In this document: positions 18,791 through 28,408 of the stretch, piece by piece
Position numbering within the stretch: the first letter of the stretch is position 1
Layout: each line of letters starts with the position of its first letter
From: Isochrysis galbana
Taxonomy: Eukaryota; Haptophyta; Isochrysidales; Isochrysidaceae
Reading direction: 5' to 3'
Length of the DNA: 64,000 bases
Assembly (NCBI GenBank): GCA_018136815.1
Contig: CM030945.1
Coordinates: 1,028,605 to 1,092,604, forward strand
Notes under the pieces: model-generated
What the model saw: the letters and a program-made list of their open reading frames with translations, nothing else
Told to the model about the DNA's origin: nothing
The model's database searches: none
Translations under genes and position numbers: made by a program

Positions 18791-20260
18791 GGCTTTCCCC
18801 AGCGCAGGGGCCTCCCTCGCTTCGCAGCGTGTCGAGAACTTCCGTAACACGCTCGCGGATCTCGGTTGGAAGCAAGCAGAGCCAAGTCCGCTGTTGTCCG
18901 ACAGCAAGGGTGCAAAGGCACTCGCGGACAATCCCATCATGAAGGGTTTGGCGTTTTGGCCCGTCATATCCATGAACCTACTTTTATAAGTGGGGGACAA
19001 TGGGGGCCTCGCACCCCCCTCACACCATCGCGGACACCCCCCGGGGTGGGCCCGTACAATCAACCCCAGCCCCTGCCCTTTGGCAAGGGCAGGGCACTCA
19101 TCAATCTGGCCCAGACCCTTCGGGGGCGCGGCCCGCGAGCTGCATTCCCACGCCCGCGCTGGGCCTGCCCTCGAGCTGACTCCCCCTCTGTCCCTGGTCG
19201 CCAGGCAGACAGGTGACTTTGGGCGGCTCCCATGGCTAGCGAGGCGAGCGTGGGAGAGGCAGGGGGGGCCAGGGGCTGAGCCGGGGGGGCGAACAGCTAT
19301 AGGAACAAAGGAAAGGATAGAAGATATGGACGAAGGGAACGGGGCACTGGCGGGTCGGGGCGGGGGCGGGGCGCGGGAAGACCCCCGACCCCACTGGCCA
19401 AGGAAACAAGGGGGGGACCGGAGTTACAAAGGAAAGGGCAAGGGAGGGATCTCGGCTGCATGCGGGCGCGGTGCGAGGGAGGAGAGGGAAGGGCGGGGCG
19501 CCGGGAGGGTAGACACGTTCTAAAAATAGAGCGTGTCGTGGGGCATGGAGGGCGTTCGCGCGCTCCCCCTAACGCAACAAAGGGAGAGAGTGGAGAGAGG
19601 GAGAGGGGGGGGTTTGCAACCCCCCCGATGGAATGCAGTGAGAAATGGGCCCCGTTTGCGTTAGCAAACGGGTGAGGGGCGGCTGGCGACAGGAGGGAGA
19701 AGAGAAGGGAGTGGCTCAATGGCGAGGAGAGTATCCCAGGTGGCGCAGGCTACTCGAGTCGCAGTCATTTATTTCTCGAGGACCGCTCACGGCGCGAGCT
19801 GGTAAGGGCCGTTCTTCTTGGATAAGAGAGTTCCTCCCCCCCCCCGGTGCTTTTTCCCGGAGAGTCGCCCGACGTAGGTCGGTCCGCCTCGATGGGTTTT
19901 CCCTCATTTTAACCTGTGGGGGGTTAGAATGGGAGCCGGGGGCCTGCGAGGGGGGAGATGTGGAGGGGTGCATAGGTGTATGTATCTGTGACAGCAACAT
20001 GCGTCGAGGCGTACGGGCAGGTGCGCTGAGGGTTGTCGTGTTAGTACCAGGGCTAGTGAGAGTAGTGGTACTAATGCTTAGTTATATTATTATATGGCCC
20101 GTCATATCCATCGTCGTGAGCTCTACGTGCGTGAGCTCACGCAGAAGAATGTGGTACGTGTCTACCACGTGCAGACCGAGCTCAATGTGGCCGACATGAT
20201 GACGAAGCCCTTACGGACAAAAAATTCCGTCCTAGAAACTAGGACCACGTCCTAGAAAAT
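18791..20260 (+). pseudogene. Ty1/Copia RNase H fragment, split by an insertion
   Basis: Before the insertion the frame reads FRNTLADLGWKQAEPSPLL, SDSKGAKALADNPIM. After it the frame reads ARHIHRRELYVRELTQKNVV, RVYHVQTELNVADMMTKPLR. These are the conserved C-terminal RNase H blocks of Copia polyproteins (LxDLG, D-x-x-x-A, NP, KHI-type, RE, ADxxTKPL). A 1,121-bp hairpin element with its duplicated target (18,974-20,111) separates them. A one-base frame change exists between NPIM and ARHI even in the rejoined target. No integrase or reverse transcriptase region is nearby. It ends at a stop at about 20,255. Confidence 0.8.
18974..20094 (+). mobile_element. Hairpin-tipped retroposon-like element, copy A2 (1,121 bp)
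   Basis: Flanked by an exact 17-bp repeat TGGCCCGTCATATCCAT at 18,957-18,973 and 20,095-20,111. It starts with hairpin CCTACTTTTATAAGTGGG at 18,977-18,994, then a GGCCTCGC segment shared with A1, the GC-rich core, a segment with a CAAACGGG word pair near 19,650-19,675, and ends in A/T tail TTATATTATTATA. Inserted in the Copia RNase H fragment. Copies A1 and A2 match over most of their length but differ by internal blocks. Confidence 0.82.
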
Positions 20261-21790
20261 TCTTGGATTTCTAGGACTCTGCCGATCATGCCTCCGTTAT
20301 AGCCTATGGTGAGCTTATGAGACATCCCATCACCTGAAGCAAACCATCTCCACATCCCATTCAACCTTAGCTCTCCCCATGACCACAACTCTGCGGAGCT
20401 TGTCTTTGCTTACTTTTGCTACCACATTCATCATGCGGTGCTGCACTCGGGCGTCCGCTCGCACCAAAGGAGTTTTATTTTAGACCTTTTGGAGCAGTAG
20501 GCTAGCGGATTGGACACTTAGATGACAAAACCAAGCTTGGTGGTCACTGAAGGTCTCAAAGAGGGCAGTCAAAGCAACATTTCATCTCCTGGGGACCATG
20601 GGTAGAAGAGCTCCCCATTGGGTGGTATCAGCCATTTCTCCCGTTTCTAGGACAAGCAGCAATTCCGACCAGGTGACCCGTAAACGCGTCACAAAACTTG
20701 GTGTTGCTGAGGGAATGGTGCCTAGGTACACCTGGAACATTTAATGAGGACATGCATGTGGTAACTCAATAGCCAAGGTTTGGGACAAAATAACATGGTA
20801 TGCTCATGCTCTCACCTAGCAAAGTCCGTCCTAGTTTCTAGGACTGGTCCTAGAAAGCTGGGTACCTTTATCCGCTTAGCGGCGAACAAGTGATCCAAGT
20901 TCCATGGGCTGATTATGGTCCGCATTTGATTGAGATCTTGTTGCTTGTTGCCTTGCGAATCGCGAATCCCTCATTTGTTGCCCTTCTCCGGGGGATCAGG
21001 TCAAGGGGGGGTGAGAAGCGCAAGGCTTCATGCAAGGCTTCATGTGTATCGTGAACCCAACCAAGGCCTAGCTATGGCGCTATGGCTAGGTGGTGTGCAA
21101 AGCATTTGCTGTTCTTGTTGGGGGTTTGTTTTTGTGTCAGTTACGCGATCGGCAGTTGAGTCGGTTACGGCGGTTGAGTCGATTACGGCGGTTGAGCCGT
21201 TTCAGCCGTTGAACGGATCGTGCAAGGGTAGAGACCCCTAAGAGACAAGTAACAAGACAGCTTTTGCCACTCATCATGGACTTAGTACTTAGTTCGAATA
21301 AAACAATGGTAACTTAAACTTTTATTTGAATTTATAAAAATAAACTCATCTGGTCCTCTTTTAGACAGAACGCGACCTCAGATCGCACGCACACCCTTTC
21401 CCACGTTGGCCGGCCTATCGCTCTGACCAATGACCAACCCCTGCCCTCACTCACCTGGATCCCCCTGATTAGGAGCCTCTAGTCACCAGTTTGCTCCAAT
21501 GGACCTTCAGGGGCATGGAGCGTGGAGAGCCAGTGAGGGAGAGGCAGTAGGGGAGCACATGAGGACCGCTCGAATGAGAACGCCGTGGAGACGAGCGGTT
21601 TGTTTGTGGGGGTCTGTCTGCTGTCTGCTGTTTGTGTCCACAGCGTTTTTGTCGCACCTGCTACTTTAATTAGCGTGCTAGAGCACCAAAACGAACTCTA
21701 GTAAAGAACTCGGCCGCTGTTCCATGCCCGAGTCCCGCAGACCTCGACGGCGAGGAGGCGCTTCACCCCAGCTCTGGCACCTCAGCCAGG
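20261..21790. other. Intergenic; paired CCTAGAAACTAGG boundaries
   Basis: TCCTAGAAACTAGGA at 20,230-20,244 and its complement TCCTAGTTTCTAGGA at 20,829-20,843 bracket a 600-bp segment, with extra TCCTAGAAA words beside each. This may be a LTR or short inverted-repeat element following the Copia remnant. At about 21,150-21,215 a short tandem (GGTTGAGTCGRTTACGGC) occurs. No gene recognised. Confidence 0.45.
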
Positions 21791-23047
21791 ATGTGGTGCG
21801 TGGATCTTGCGTCTGACGATGGTGTCAGCGACTCCACTGCCTCTTGCGCCACTCGCGCACTCACTTTAGGCGAAGTGAGGACGGGTAGCGCCTCTGCAGA
21901 CAGAGCAGTGGGCTCACTCGATCCGAGCGACATTCGCCGGCTGGCGGAAGCTTGCAGCGCTGGGCTCGACCCGAGTCAGTGTGAGCGAAATCCCTCTTGT
22001 ACTCGCGGATTCAAACATGGCGGTCGCGGTGGCCACTGCAGGCTGCAGGACGGCACGGCACGTGGCGCAAAGAGGAAGCCTGTGGTATCTCAGACGAAGC
22101 TCGGCTCTCTACACCGCTTGGCTGGCCTTCAGCAGCTGCAGGCTATCCCGCTGGCTTCTACCGCGCGCACACCTCGCCGCCCTCCCCCAGAACGGCGCTG
22201 GGTGGGCGTAGGCGGAGTGGCGAGACGTGATGCGAGCGGTAACGGGAAGCCGCTTCCATCATCCCTCGTCCCACCGCCTGACCCAATCTGGGACGCAGAG
22301 CGCAAACGCCGACGGCACGCCCTCACAAGGTGCGTGCGCTTCGCGCCCCTCCCCGAGGCGTCCGCTTCAAAAGTGGATGCGTCGGATGACTTGAGGGGTG
22401 CGTCGCTGGGTTGCACGGTCGAGGAGCAAACACCCGAGGGCGAGAGCTTGGTGACAATCGAAGGTGCTCACTTCAGCCAAGGTTGGGCCCCTCCAATCAG
22501 CATTTTGAAGGCAGGCCCCCCGCCTGCTCCTGTCGTGCGACGAGCGCTGAATGTGGGAATGCCAGTGTTAGAGATGGACGCCAGAGCGGTGAAGCTCGAC
22601 CAGGGCGGCGTGTCGACGAGCACCGCCGCACGCACACCAAAGAAAACAGGCCGAAAGCGCGCACGGCGAGGGTTTGCCGCGTCGTGTGCTCCGTGTGAAC
22701 GCAACCTTCGCTGCGTCCGAGGGTACAAGCATGGTGGGCGAGGGGGCCACTGCTCGCTGAGATCTGAGGGTGATGCAGACGAGGGAGATAGCTGGGCAGC
22801 GAACACTCAGGAAGAGGATGACAGGGAGCAAGACCCCGCGCTGTTTGGATCGGAAGAGGTAGGATGCCTTGGGTGCGAGGACAACCCCGCCCGAGGTGTT
22901 GCAGGCGAGGATGCTTGCGATCCTGAGATGCATGACAGCGGCGTAGGAGGCGTTGGAGATCTTGGCGATGAGTTCGGCACGGAATCATACGTGGCCGCTT
23001 TGCAGAACGGATTGTTTGACGTACAAGCAATGCAATTGCTGTGCTGA
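21791..23047 (+). CDS. Protein with two CxRNxxCxRGxKHGGRGGHC motifs
   Basis: A 418-aa single-exon frame from ATG 21791 (MWCVDLASDDGVSDSTASCA). Two near-identical motifs lie at about residues 64-83 (CERNPSCTRGFKHGGRGGHC) and 300-319 (CERNLRCVRGYKHGGRGGHC), each ending in C. The spacing Cys-x5-Cys-x6-His-x5-His-Cys suggests a small metal-binding or nucleic-acid-binding knuckle. The region between is basic and low complexity; the C-terminus is acidic (EEDDREQDPALFGSEEVG) with a CLGCEDN. Acidic tail plus basic middle would fit a nuclear protein. I do not recognise the family. Confidence 0.65.
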   Translation: MWCVDLASDDGVSDSTASCATRALTLGEVRTGSASADRAVGSLDPSDIRRLAEACSAGLDPSQCERNPSCTRGFKHGGRGGHCRLQDGTARGAKRKPVVSQTKLGSLHRLAGLQQLQAIPLASTARTPRRPPPERRWVGVGGVARRDASGNGKPLPSSLVPPPDPIWDAERKRRRHALTRCVRFAPLPEASASKVDASDDLRGASLGCTVEEQTPEGESLVTIEGAHFSQGWAPPISILKAGPPPAPVVRRALNVGMPVLEMDARAVKLDQGGVSTSTAARTPKKTGRKRARRGFAASCAPCERNLRCVRGYKHGGRGGHCSLRSEGDADEGDSWAANTQEEDDREQDPALFGSEEVGCLGCEDNPARGVAGEDACDPEMHDSGVGGVGDLGDEFGTESYVAALQNGLFDVQAMQLLC

Positions 23048-23406
23048 TCGAGAGGGAGGGGGGAGAGCCAAAAAGCATGTCCCACCGATGCATAGACCAG
23101 CCAACAAGACGACCGTCTTCTAGCCATTCCGGGCGATGGGGCCGAGCCCTCTCTCTTCGCTTGTCGCCCCATTATCTGGGCCGCAACCAGAACAGGGAGC
23201 TCATACACGCGTCGTAACACGCGTAGAAGTGGAAGTGCAAGTGCAACAAGCAAAATTCCGTGCCTTTTTTTATTTGGTGGCTTTACACCGCTGCACAGCA
23301 TGTACTTTGTTGTACTTTGTTGTAGACACGTGTGAGTACTCACTGCTCGTAATTTACTAGAATGCATGCTGATCGTGTCTTTGATTCGACAACGTCGAAC
23401 TGACAA

Positions 23407-24770
23407 CCTACTCTCAGAGTAGAGAGTAGGGGTCATGGGGGGGTGCCTCGCGGCCCTCCCCTCAATCAATTAAAATAATTAATGTTATATCCTAGCCAAC
23501 CCCACTAGCTAATTGGACACAACTTTTCCGTCCCGGAATCCCGCCATGCCTGACGAGCCAGGTGTCCGAGTGCTACCGGGGGGAGGGGGCACCGCCCCCT
23601 CCCCTCGATATTTGTCCTCCCCCCAGTGCACGCACCGACCCCGCGCACCCCAGCGCGTCCTCTCCTCGAGTCCACGCTGGGGGAAAACCCCTTTCGGGTA
23701 AAAGCAACGCAGGGGGGGGGGGGGCACTCGTGAGATAGGGGCCCAGAAGCGCTAATCTCCCTCGCTAGTGCGAGTGGCCGCGGCGAGCCGCGGCCCTTCC
23801 CTCCTGGCTCTGGCGCCCCCGTCTTCTCTTACCCAAACGGGGCGAGAAGACACGTATCTGCCGGAGGGGAGAGCTGCCGCTCCCCCCTCCCCTCCCTCTT
23901 CCCTTTTCCTCCTCTTTTTCCTGCGGCGGGGGCCCATGGCGCGCGCCTGCGGCCCCTCGCTCAGGTCCCCAGATGGCCTGCAGGGCCTGGGAGCACAGCT
24001 CAGGGGGCAGGTGAGGCTGGGGCATGGCCCTGGCCCCTCCTGCCTCTCCCTCGCTGGCGCTCCGAGCCCCTGCGGGTCGACTGGAGCTGGCTGGGGGGTC
24101 CTGAACAGGGGGCCCAGGGGGAGGAGGGGCTGGTCAGAGGAATGGGCAGGCCACGACGGGCCAGGGCGGGCGAGTCAGGCGGGCCTGTAGGGAGGGGAAT
24201 GGGTCAGCAGGGCTGTGTGCTCCTGGCAGGCCATCAGGCGTGCCAGGAGAGTGGGTGGATCCTCCCCCATGGCGGGGGAGGAGTGGAGAGAGAGGGGGGC
24301 TCGTGCCCCCAGATGGGCGAACTAAGTATAAACTTAGTTGGCCCTCCCCTCAATCAGGCAGGCGCACTAACGCCCCTCAGGGGGGGCCTATCAGTCATCC
24401 TCACGCCATGCCTCTCGGCATGTGCTGAGCAGTCAACTCACCCAGCCATACTCTCCCTGACAGCATACCGCGACGCGCAACCTTTCGCCCATCCTCACCC
24501 CAAAGCGTACTGACTTCCCCCACCATGATGCTCTGAGCCACAGAATGACAGACGACTTGGACGGCCCCCGAGGCCAGCGGAGCGAGTGAGGGGGAGGCAG
24601 GGGGGGCCAGGGGCGAAGCCCCAACCTCCACTGCCCCCATGAGCCGCCCAGCCGGCCAGTTGGGGGGACCTACAGGTCCCCCCAGAGGGGAGCCATGGCA
24701 CGCGCAAAAAGCACAAAAAAGCGACAAAAAATCGACCGTCACACACAAATCACAAATCAAAAAAGGTAAG
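23407..24770 (+). mobile_element. Hairpin-tipped element C1, interrupted by element B
   Basis: Starts with stem CCTACTCT (23,407-23,414) and AGAGTAGG (23,423-23,430) followed by GGTCATGGGGGGGTGCCTCG. It is broken by element B at 23,469 and resumes at 24,357 with the core in the orientation expected (about 24,560-24,660). The A-rich end near 24,720-24,770 (AAATCACAAATCAAAAAAGG) may be its tail. No duplication of its own target was found, so the right limit is approximate. Confidence 0.5.
23469..24339 (-). mobile_element. Hairpin-tipped retroposon-like element B (871 bp)
   Basis: Flanked by an exact 17-bp repeat GGCCCTCCCCTCAATCA at 23,452-23,468 and 24,340-24,356. On the minus strand it begins flush with a hairpin, AACTAAGT-TTAT-ACTTAGTT, then CGCCCATCTGGGGGCACG and the GC-rich core (about 23,990-24,060). 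It ends with an AT-rich tail (AACATTAATTATTTTAAT). It contains the uninterrupted site into which A1 inserted in a sister copy. A segment at about 23,560-23,700 recurs inverted at 50,740-50,840. Confidence 0.8.
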
Positions 24771-25100
24771 AAATGCGAGAATTGGCATTCGCATTAGTCC
24801 GAGAGGCTGCAACCCCAGGTTTGGTTATTTTTTTACAAATGCCCCGTGAAATGGATATAAAAATTTAAGGACAATACACCCCCCCCCTTCCCCCCCCCCC
24901 CTTCCCCCCCTTCCCCCCTCCCTCCCTCCTTCCTTCCCCCCCTCCTCCCTCCTCCCACTCCCCCCCCCCCCCCCCCGCACTCCTCTCCCCCCCGCGCCGT
25001 ACCCCGCCCGCCCCGCCCCCTTTCTTCTTCCCTCCCCGCCATACCCCGCCCCCCCCCCTTCTCTTCTTCGCATCTCTCCTCTCGCGCCCATGTCCCTCCT
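24771..25100. repeat. C-rich low-complexity tract
   Basis: From about 24,878 to 25,070 the plus strand is nearly all C and T with runs of up to 16 C. Minus-strand open frames here are Gly/Arg/Glu strings caused by the repeat. Confidence 0.8.
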
Positions 25101-26598
25101 CCGCTCCTCCGTCCAATGGACAGTGCACCGGAGCTCGAGCGAGGCAGAGTGCGCACTTGCGCTCGCGCGCATGCATGCACCAGGGCCCCTGGTGCCCATT
25201 GATGACGAATTGGAGTGGCCCATAGGGCCTGAGGGCAATGAGGAAGGAGGCATGCCGGCGGCAGGCGCGGCGGAGGAGACGGCTTCAGAGGTGCTGACGG
25301 GCTGAAGCCCGTCAGCAGAGGAAGGCGGGCAGGCGGGCTTGAGCGAGGGCGAGGACGGCGGCGAGAGCGACATCGAGCGAGTAGCGAGAGGCGAGGGTGA
25401 GTGTGAGAAGGGCTGTGGTGGCAGGGGCTGGCGAGGCGAGGGGGGATTGTAGGGTATGAGTGTTACGAGAGCGAGAGCGACGAGAGCGAGAGCGACGACG
25501 GATGACGACTGACGACAGGACGACGGACAGAGACACCCAGGAAAACACCCCGACTCTCGCCCCACGACTTTCTCACATAACTCGACTGAAATCAAACCCA
25601 AACACTCCGATCAGACAACGACGGACGACGACCAAAGGGCGATCTGTCGGCGATCTTGTCTGGAACGGGAATCGCACCATAACGGAAACGAGAGACAATC
25701 TTGCTACGCAGGATTCCAAGAGACCTACCGAATAAGACGAGAGAAGTGCGATGTGCCTAAGGGGGAGATACGAAGAGGTCGTAAATTAAACCTGATGGCC
25801 CCCAGAAGCAGATAAAGAACCGCAGGGGAGATAGCAAATTAAACCTATCTGCGAGGCGCCTGGGAGGAAGAAAGGTGGGGAAACTTCCCTTCTCTTTCGA
25901 GAGAAAGAGAGAGGGCGCCCCACAACCCACGATCCCATGCATCCAAGCGAAGCTTTTGACCGAGAACGAGAGAAAGCAGAGAATTATAACGATAACGATA
26001 AATACCGAATGACGAAGAGAAGCCTAACGAGCGTCGATTCGCGAATGCGACACCCCCCTGCTAGGATCGAGCGTCCCGCGAGGAAAGAAGAGAACCTATC
26101 GGATAGCGGAGAGCTCCGAACAAGCCACGAGAAAGGCAGAAGAGCAATCCGAGAAGTTACGAACAATCGAGGATCGATGAGAACGCGGAACGACGAGAAT
26201 CGAGAATCGAGAACGAGAAACGAAGAACGATAAGAACGCGGAACGACGAGAATCGAGAGTCGAGAATCGAAGAACAAACGACGAACGACGAACGATGAAC
26301 TACAAGAATAGTGCGCGAGGATCGAAGAGACAGGGAGTACCACACCCCCAGAAGCAGATAAAGAACCGCAGGGGAGATAGCAAATTAAACCTATCTGCGA
26401 GGCGCCTGGGAGGAAGAAAGGTGGGGAAACTTCCCTTCTCTTTCGAGAGAAAGAGAGAGGGCGCTCCACAACCCACGATCCCATGCATCCAAGCGAAGCT
26501 TTTGACCGAGAACGAGAGAAAGCAGAGAATTATAACGATAACGATAAATACCGAATGACGAAGAGAAGCCTAACGAGCGTCGATTCGCGAATGCGACA
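25101..26598 (-). mobile_element. LTR-type unit with tandem terminal repeats and gag-like start
   Basis: On the minus strand a TGTCGCATTCGCGAATCGAC terminus occurs at 26,598 and again at 26,056. About 253 bp following each are near identical (26,598-26,346 and 26,056-25,804). The second is preceded by a purine tract CTAGCAGGGGGG, like a polypurine tract; after the first copy comes TGGTACTCCC, similar to a primer-binding site. 682 bp after the second terminus an ATG at 25,374 opens MSLSPPSSPSLKPACPPSSA, related to the gag-like starts at 36,990, 46,531 and 60,120. No pol region is present. Confidence 0.6.
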
Positions 26599-26995
26599 AT
26601 TGAGCGCCATGGGATGTCATCCGGGCAAAAACCCAGCGCTGCTACTCGTGCAAGTTTGCAACGATGCATGATCTCAGGGCACACGCTGCGGCCGAGGCCG
26701 AGCACACGCACCGCGCAGTGGTGCGCGCAATCGACAGCCTTCAGAGCGCGCAGGCAAGGGCTCGGCTGGGCTGCGATCGTCTCATCAAGGGCCTACATGT
26801 GGGGAGTATATTCTGTCTATTCGCGTGTGAACGGTCTACCCCCTCCCTTTCTCTCTTTCTCTCCAAGCACGCGTAAGTGCGCGCGCATATGTTCATGCTC
26901 AGCGCGCGGTGCATGAGTGCTCGCGTTGCCATTCAAAAACGGAGACAAAAACGAAAGAAGTTGCAAAAACGGCAAAAACGGCCTGTTTTTGGCCT
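26599..26995. other. Intergenic; possible zinc-finger remnant
   Basis: Plus-strand frame from about 26,602 reads RAKTQRCYSCKFATMHDLRA, then H and H further on, a weak C2H2-like pattern without a start or an intact end. The CAAAAACGG word repeats around 26,930-27,015. Nothing else supported. Confidence 0.3.
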
Positions 26996-27391
26996 TCACA
27001 GAAAAACGGTAAAAACGTATTTCCCATCTAGGTCAGTGGCCTTGACTTTTGTCGATGGTGCCGGGCCAGCCCCTCGTGCCGGAGCACGAGGGCGGCTGTG
27101 TAGGGGCCAGGCCCGGAGGCCTTCCCTGTTGGATCGTCCCTCTTGTGTGGTGTGGCTGGGGTGGCTGTGTGGAGTGATGTGGGTGTGCTGCATGCTGGCT
27201 GCTGCCAGCATGCAGGCTGTGGTGCCTCCGTTCTCGGAGGTGCGCGGGCGCGGCCCGCTGGCTCCTGCGCCCACCTGGTCGGGCGGGTCGTCTTGGCGCG
27301 GTCGCTTCGGCGACAGTGGCGTGTCCATGAACGCTTCGTCCATGGCGGCGAGGGCGGCGGCAGCGAGGGCGGGAGGCGGCGCGCGCTCCAT
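26996..27391 (-). pseudogene. MERAPPP-family N-terminal fragment
   Basis: ATG 27391 on the minus strand gives MERAPPPALAAAALAAMDEA, then FMDTPLSPKRPRQDDPPD; the first 26 residues match the gene at 11.1 kb except for two substitutions. After about 45 residues the sequence turns into unrelated low-complexity protein (Ser/Thr/His-rich) and stops at 26,996, without the coiled coil or RING. It is preceded by a hairpin at 27,396-27,413. Truncated retrocopy or gene fragment. Confidence 0.55.
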
Positions 27392-27395
27392 GACC

Positions 27396-27413
27396 CTATC
27401 AGTTTACTGATAG
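27396..27413 (-). promoter_or_regulatory. Leader hairpin, second MERAPPP copy
   Basis: CTATCAGT-TT-ACTGATAG: an 8-bp perfect stem with the same length, loop and distance (5 bp) to the ATG as at 11,108, but stem positions 6-8 differ with matching changes on both sides. Confidence 0.55.
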
Positions 27414-27903
27414 TTGGCTCCGCAAGAAATGAGAAACCCCCCCTTCCCCACCCCCCGCCCCTAAGAAACCTCAAATAAGAAACCCCCGGGCGGAGCTTGG
27501 TGGGGCAAGAAAGCTTTAGAAGCTTTTGAGTGTTTTCTTAATGGTGCACCCATACTCTATACTCTCCCATACTGTAGACACTTTGCACTTTGGGAGCGTG
27601 CGCTCAGTCGCGTGCGAAAGAGGTGTGAACCACTGTCGGCGGGGGTACCATGTTTGGCCCCAACCCATGGGGTCCCAGTGATTGATAGCAACCAAGGTTG
27701 AGCTAGCGCGCTCACGCGCTCACACAAGGACGACACGGTACGTTCCCCTCCTTCCACTCGGAGTAGATCTGACACGTATACTACAAAACTCGCGCTCAGA
27801 GTAAAACACTTCCCACCTCCCTCGGGTATTATCTACCTTCCGCGCGGGCGGGGGCGAGGGGGGGGGGGGGGGGAGAGGAGAGGGAGAGAGAGAGGTGGAA
27901 GAC
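27414..27903. other. Intergenic upstream of SAC3
   Basis: Contains two AAGAAAYCCCC words near 27,430 and 27,476, no recognised gene, and a G-run before the 9-bp repeat. The SAC3 promoter should lie here or within the repeat. Confidence 0.4.
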
Positions 27904-28395
27904 ATTGAAAGGAGAGAGGAGAGAGAGGAGAGAGAGGAGAGAGAGGAGAGAGAGGAGAGAGAGGAGAGAGAGGAGAGAGAGGAGAGAGAGAGGAGAGGAG
28001 AGAGAGGAGAGAGAGGAGAGAGAGGAGAGAGAGGAGAGAGAGGAGAGAGAGGAGAGAGAGGAGAGAGAGGAGAGAGAGGAGAGAGAGGAGAGAGAGGAGA
28101 GAGGGAGGAGAGAGAGGAGAGAGAGGAGAGAGAGGAGAGAGAGGAGAGAGAGGAGAGAGAGGAGAGAGAGGAGAGAGAGGAGAGAGAGGAGAGAGAGGAG
28201 AGAGAGGAGAGAGAGGAGAGAGAGGAGAGAGAGGAGAGAGGAGGAGAGGAGAGAGAGGAGAGAGAGGAGAGAGAGGAGAGAGAGGAGAGAGAGGAGAGAG
28301 AGGAGAGAGAGGAGAGAGAGGAGAGAGAGGAGAGAGAGGAGAGAGAGGAGAGAGAGAAGAGAGAGAAGAGAGAGAAGAGAGAGAAGAGAGAGGGA
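27904..28395. repeat. 9-bp GGAGAGAGA minisatellite, about 55 copies
   Basis: Nearly perfect 9-bp repeat of about 490 bp ending 15 bp before the SAC3 start codon. Because the period is a multiple of three it is open in several frames, giving (Arg-Glu-Glu)n, (Arg-Arg-Glu)n and, on the other strand, (Leu-Leu-Ser)n. There is no ATG inside the array in the SAC3 frame, so it is treated as 5' leader. Confidence 0.9.
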
Positions 28396-28408
28396 GGAGG
28401 GCGGCGCC

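Noticed and set aside
24825..25601. Minus-strand 258-aa protein
   Set aside because: Half is Gly/Arg/Glu from a C-run; only the piece after ATG 25,374 resembles the gag-like starts, and it is listed under the LTR unit.
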